Part shown: in pieces, positions 61,548-64,000 of the stretch | Layout of the letters: every line of letters starts with the position of its first letter | Numbering within the stretch: the first letter of the stretch is position 1 | Assembly (NCBI GenBank): GCA_009760855.2 | Contig: WPIO01000048.1 | Location: 138,501 to 202,500, forward strand | Direction: 5' to 3' | Length of the DNA stretch: 64,000 bases | Source: Cristatella mucedo | Lineage: Eukaryota > Bryozoa > Phylactolaemata > Cristatellidae | Notes under the pieces: generated by a model | What the model was told of the DNA's origin: nothing | Seen by the model: only the letters and a program-made list of their open reading frames with translations | Database searches by the model: none | Program-made: the position numbers and the translations under genes

Positions 61548-62924
61548 ATGCACCGTTCCGCAAAGGTGAGCTCGGTGCTGCGGCCGCGTCGGAGCGTCAG
61601 CGAGAGCATTTCATTTTATACAATGCTCAGCTGGGGCCGATGTCGTTTAGCGCGACGGTGCTGTCTGCAGACACGCACATCCGGATAGCTGCGAAACGCC
61701 GAGGCAACTGAGACCTCTCTGCCTCCAGGCCCTTCTCGCATCAGCGCTCGTTCTCGTGCTAGTGCGGCCGCGAGCTTTGCCGTCTCTCGATTTCAGCACG
61801 CAGAAACCCCCGTGACGACTGGCGGCATTGATGATGACGACACTCGCCAGCGCCGGCCGCGTCGGTTGCGCCGCCAGCGGCGGCTGCAGCTCGCAGAGGA
61901 GACGCGGAATGCCGTCGCCGGTGCAGCGGCGCCGCTGCCGACGCAGGCGGCGCCGCTGCCGACGCAGGCGGTGCCGCTGCCCTGTCAGCCAGGCGGCAGC
62001 CGCGTCGAAGCCTCTTCGCAATCCGGCTGCCCTAGCAGCCGCGGCAGAAAGCGCAACGCCGACGAGCAGCCGGGCGAGCGTAAGTTGAACGCAATCGGTG
62101 GCGGCGCGGCGGCGGCGGCGGTGACGACGGCATCGAACCTGCTGCCCAGGTCTCACGCGGACCTCTGTCAGGAGTGGCTTATGGATCTGACTGCTTTTTA
62201 TTTATCGACAAGCGTCGCTTTCCATCGCGTGCCGAAAAAGCGACGTGCCGAAAAATTGCGTGCCGAAAAAGCGACGCCAGAAATGATCTGCTCCCTATCC
62301 CCGGTACCCGCTCCCCTTTGCGTCCTGCCCCCCCTCCTCTGCGCCGCGGCTGCCACGTGCTCGAGCCACGCCCGCTGCTGCTTCTCGCGTCCAGGCGGAG
62401 TAGGCGGGACGAGTGCTGCTCGACGTCGGCGAGCCGCCGCCGAAGCCAACGGCCCCGATTCGGCGGCTACTGGACGGCAGCAGCAGCAGCCGGCTCGAGC
62501 CGGTCCGTCGGCGGCGACTTCGCAGCGGGAGCTTCCGCAAGCAGCAGACGGACGCGAGGCGGCTCGCTCACAAGGAGAGCCGAGCCGCGCGACAGCTGAC
62601 TCTGCAGTTGACTCTGCCACCGCCGCCGTCGTCCAAGGCGCTTGGCCGAGGTTCACCCCTGATAGCACTATTGCGGCTCTTGAAGCCGGCATCAGATCGG
62701 GTGCCCTGAAGGTGGGATATCCGATGACAAGAGAAGCGTGGGAGGGCAGTGCCAGCACCGGAACATTTGACTTCCGTGGAGCGTGGCCTCAAATATACAG
62801 TGACCCAAACAGCGCGTCGGCTGTATATTCTATGCCGCCGGTGATTTTACCTCACCCCTTGCAGCTGTCGTATCCGATGACCTCTGGACCGACGTAAGTA
62901 GGGGAGAGAGGAGAGAGAGAGAGA

Positions 62925-63022
<98 letters not shown>

Positions 63023-63723
63023 TGGTTGAATCGAGTGAGAGCCAGTTCAATTATCACAGTGGCCACCGATGAGGATAGTATTTTTTACTTTACAGCGCTC
63101 CGCATTGGCTGCTTTCGCTGATTGGTAGCCTACCACCATTTATGCATCATCAATGGGCTCCACCCATGGGGCACTCATATATGCATATGCCGCCGCCACC
63201 TACGGGCAACCTGGTGTTACCACCGTATGCTGGGTTCCGGCCACCATTACCTCCAGGCGTTGATCAACCGCCACCTCCAGGAGTTGATCAACCACCTCCA
63301 GGACTGCAGCCGCCGACCCATGCAGGACTGCAGCCGCCGACCCATGCAGGACTGCAGCCACCGACCCATGCAGGACTGCAGCCACCGACCCATGCAGGAC
63401 TGCAGCCACCGACCTATGCAGGACTGCAGCCACCGACATATGCAGGACTGCAGCCACCGACATATGCAGGACTGCAGCCGCCGACCCATGCTGGACTGCA
63501 GCCGCCGACCTTTGCAGGACTGCAGCCGCCGACCTATGCAGGACTACAGCCGCCGACCTTTGCAGGACTGCAGCCGCCGACCTATGCTGGACTGCAGCCG
63601 CCGACCTATGCAGGACTGCCACTGCCAACCTATGCAGGACTGCAGCCGCCGACCCATGCAGGACTGCAGCCGCCGGCACCTCCAGGTGTCCTGCCTCAGT
63701 CATTTCCGGATCGTCGCTTGTGA
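61548..63723 (+). CDS. three-exon gene, Pro-rich octapeptide-repeat protein
   Basis: Proposed exons 61548-61565 (MHRSAK), 61797-62893 and 63096-63723 total 1743 bases, 580 residues. Splice sites: AAG|GTGAGC with TTTCAG (phase 0), and AC|GTAAGT with TTACAG (phase 2); both join open frames. An alternative acceptor at 63127-63128 also stays in frame. Residues ~10-270 are Arg- and Ala-rich low complexity with a short basic repeat ([12 protein letters not shown]). About residues 290-335 ([18 protein letters not shown] ...) faintly resemble the start of the cold-shock region of DIS3-like exoribonucleases; this is a weak impression. Residues 441-568 are 16 tandem copies of GLQPPTHA (position 7 His, Tyr or Phe), suggesting an extended structural or adhesive segment. 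No signal peptide or membrane segment. Downstream, a strong acceptor (63878-63879) suggests isoforms or more exons. Confidence 0.5.
62903..63020 (+). repeat. (GA)n inside intron 2
   Basis: About 115 bases of GA starting a few bases after the GTAAGT donor; minus-strand open frames here are artefacts. Confidence 0.97.
63301..63684 (+). repeat. 24-bp coding minisatellite, 16 units
   Basis: Unit GGACTGCAGCCGCCGACCCA+TGCA. Sixteen exact 24-base units encode GLQPPTHA variants: seventh residue His (6), Tyr (6), Phe (2); unit 14 is GLPLPTYA and unit 16 is GLQPPAPP. Changes are mostly in codon 7 and at third positions of the Pro codons. Confidence 0.96.
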
Positions 63724-64000
63724 ATGCAGCTGCCGGTGAGGAGAAAGATAGCAGCTGCTGCAGTACCTGCTGCTGTTGCTGCGGTGGCAGACCATGCTTC
63801 TGTTGCTGCGGCCAAAAGGTGCTACTCTCGCGAGAGCGACGGTCGGTCAAAGCCTAGCTAGAGCTTCCTCTCGTTTCAGGGTGAAAAGTCAATGGCTGTC
63901 GCATGCTTGCGGAGCAGGCCTGCCAGTCTGGGAGCAGCTGCACCAATTAGAGGCGCAGAGCTGCACCCGCGAAAGAACGCAAAGCGTCGGAAGTGAAGCA
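63724..64000 (+). other. 3' flank with possible further exon
   Basis: After the stop come CTGCTGCTGTTGCTGC-type runs and then an excellent acceptor, CTTCCTCTCGTTTCAG, ending at 63879. The following sequence is open to the window end in one frame (VKSQWLSHACGAGLPVWEQL) and ends at 63993 in another (MAVACLRSRPASLGAAAPIR ... KNAKRRK). I cannot link it to the exon at 63096 without guessing a donor; CCG|GTGAGG at 63735 lies just after the stop. Confidence 0.3.

Noticed and set aside
63122-63739. 205-residue Cys/Arg-rich repeat protein (QDCSRRPM frame)
   Set aside because: Alternative frame of the same 24-bp repeat; it does not join in frame with exon 2 and has an unlikely composition.

Overview
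The window looks like animal nuclear DNA, probably from an invertebrate. It is full of non-LTR retrotransposon copies of the L2/CR1 type (an RT core reading YADDTQLY, (ATT)n 3' tails), two tRNA-derived SINE families, a decayed Ty3/gypsy element and long (GA)n/(CT)n tracts. The few plausible genes have short GT-AG introns of about 200 bases. I cannot name the species. No bacterial operon, CRISPR array, rRNA or intact tRNA gene was seen.

Layout. 1-4.9 kb: mostly unassigned, with weak gene candidates on the minus strand, an L2 3' fragment, a long (GA)n, a perfect spacerless 42-bp palindrome and a (CTG)n/12-bp minisatellite cluster. 4.9-7.7 kb: AT-rich, no gene seen. 7.7-10.5 kb: an 11-12-bp minisatellite beside a minus-strand gypsy relic (gag, protease, RT, RNase H and linker recognisable, all broken). 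12-14.4 kb: a heavily mutated near full-length L2 copy. 16.1-16.7 kb: a decayed coding sequence of unknown family. 16.8-20.15 kb: one L2 copy inserted inside another, with a 5-bp target duplication. 20-25.4 kb: more L2 fragments, a second LINE family (called LINE-B here) and a SINE whose tail resembles the L2 3' end. 30.1-32.0 kb: two ~240-bp direct repeats carrying TATA boxes flank a broken minus-strand ORF with a signal-peptide-like start. 33.1-35.7 kb: a second nested insertion (LINE-B in L2). 36.4-37.3 kb: two SINE copies.

From about 39.1 to 61.4 kb the DNA changes to a GC-rich tandem segmental array of four related units (A-D), each built from the same ordered blocks but with different deletions and insertions. 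Different blocks have different closest relatives, so the array looks homogenised piecemeal. A SINE present in units A, B and C is missing from the matching site in D. Some reading frames are kept between units by indels of multiples of three, but no gene in the array is certain.

At the right edge (61.4-63.7 kb) is the best gene candidate: a TATA box, three exons that join in frame, and a 580-residue product ending in 16 copies of an 8-residue Pro-rich repeat. Its first intron contains array-derived sequence. Gene models rest on reading frames and splice consensus only.
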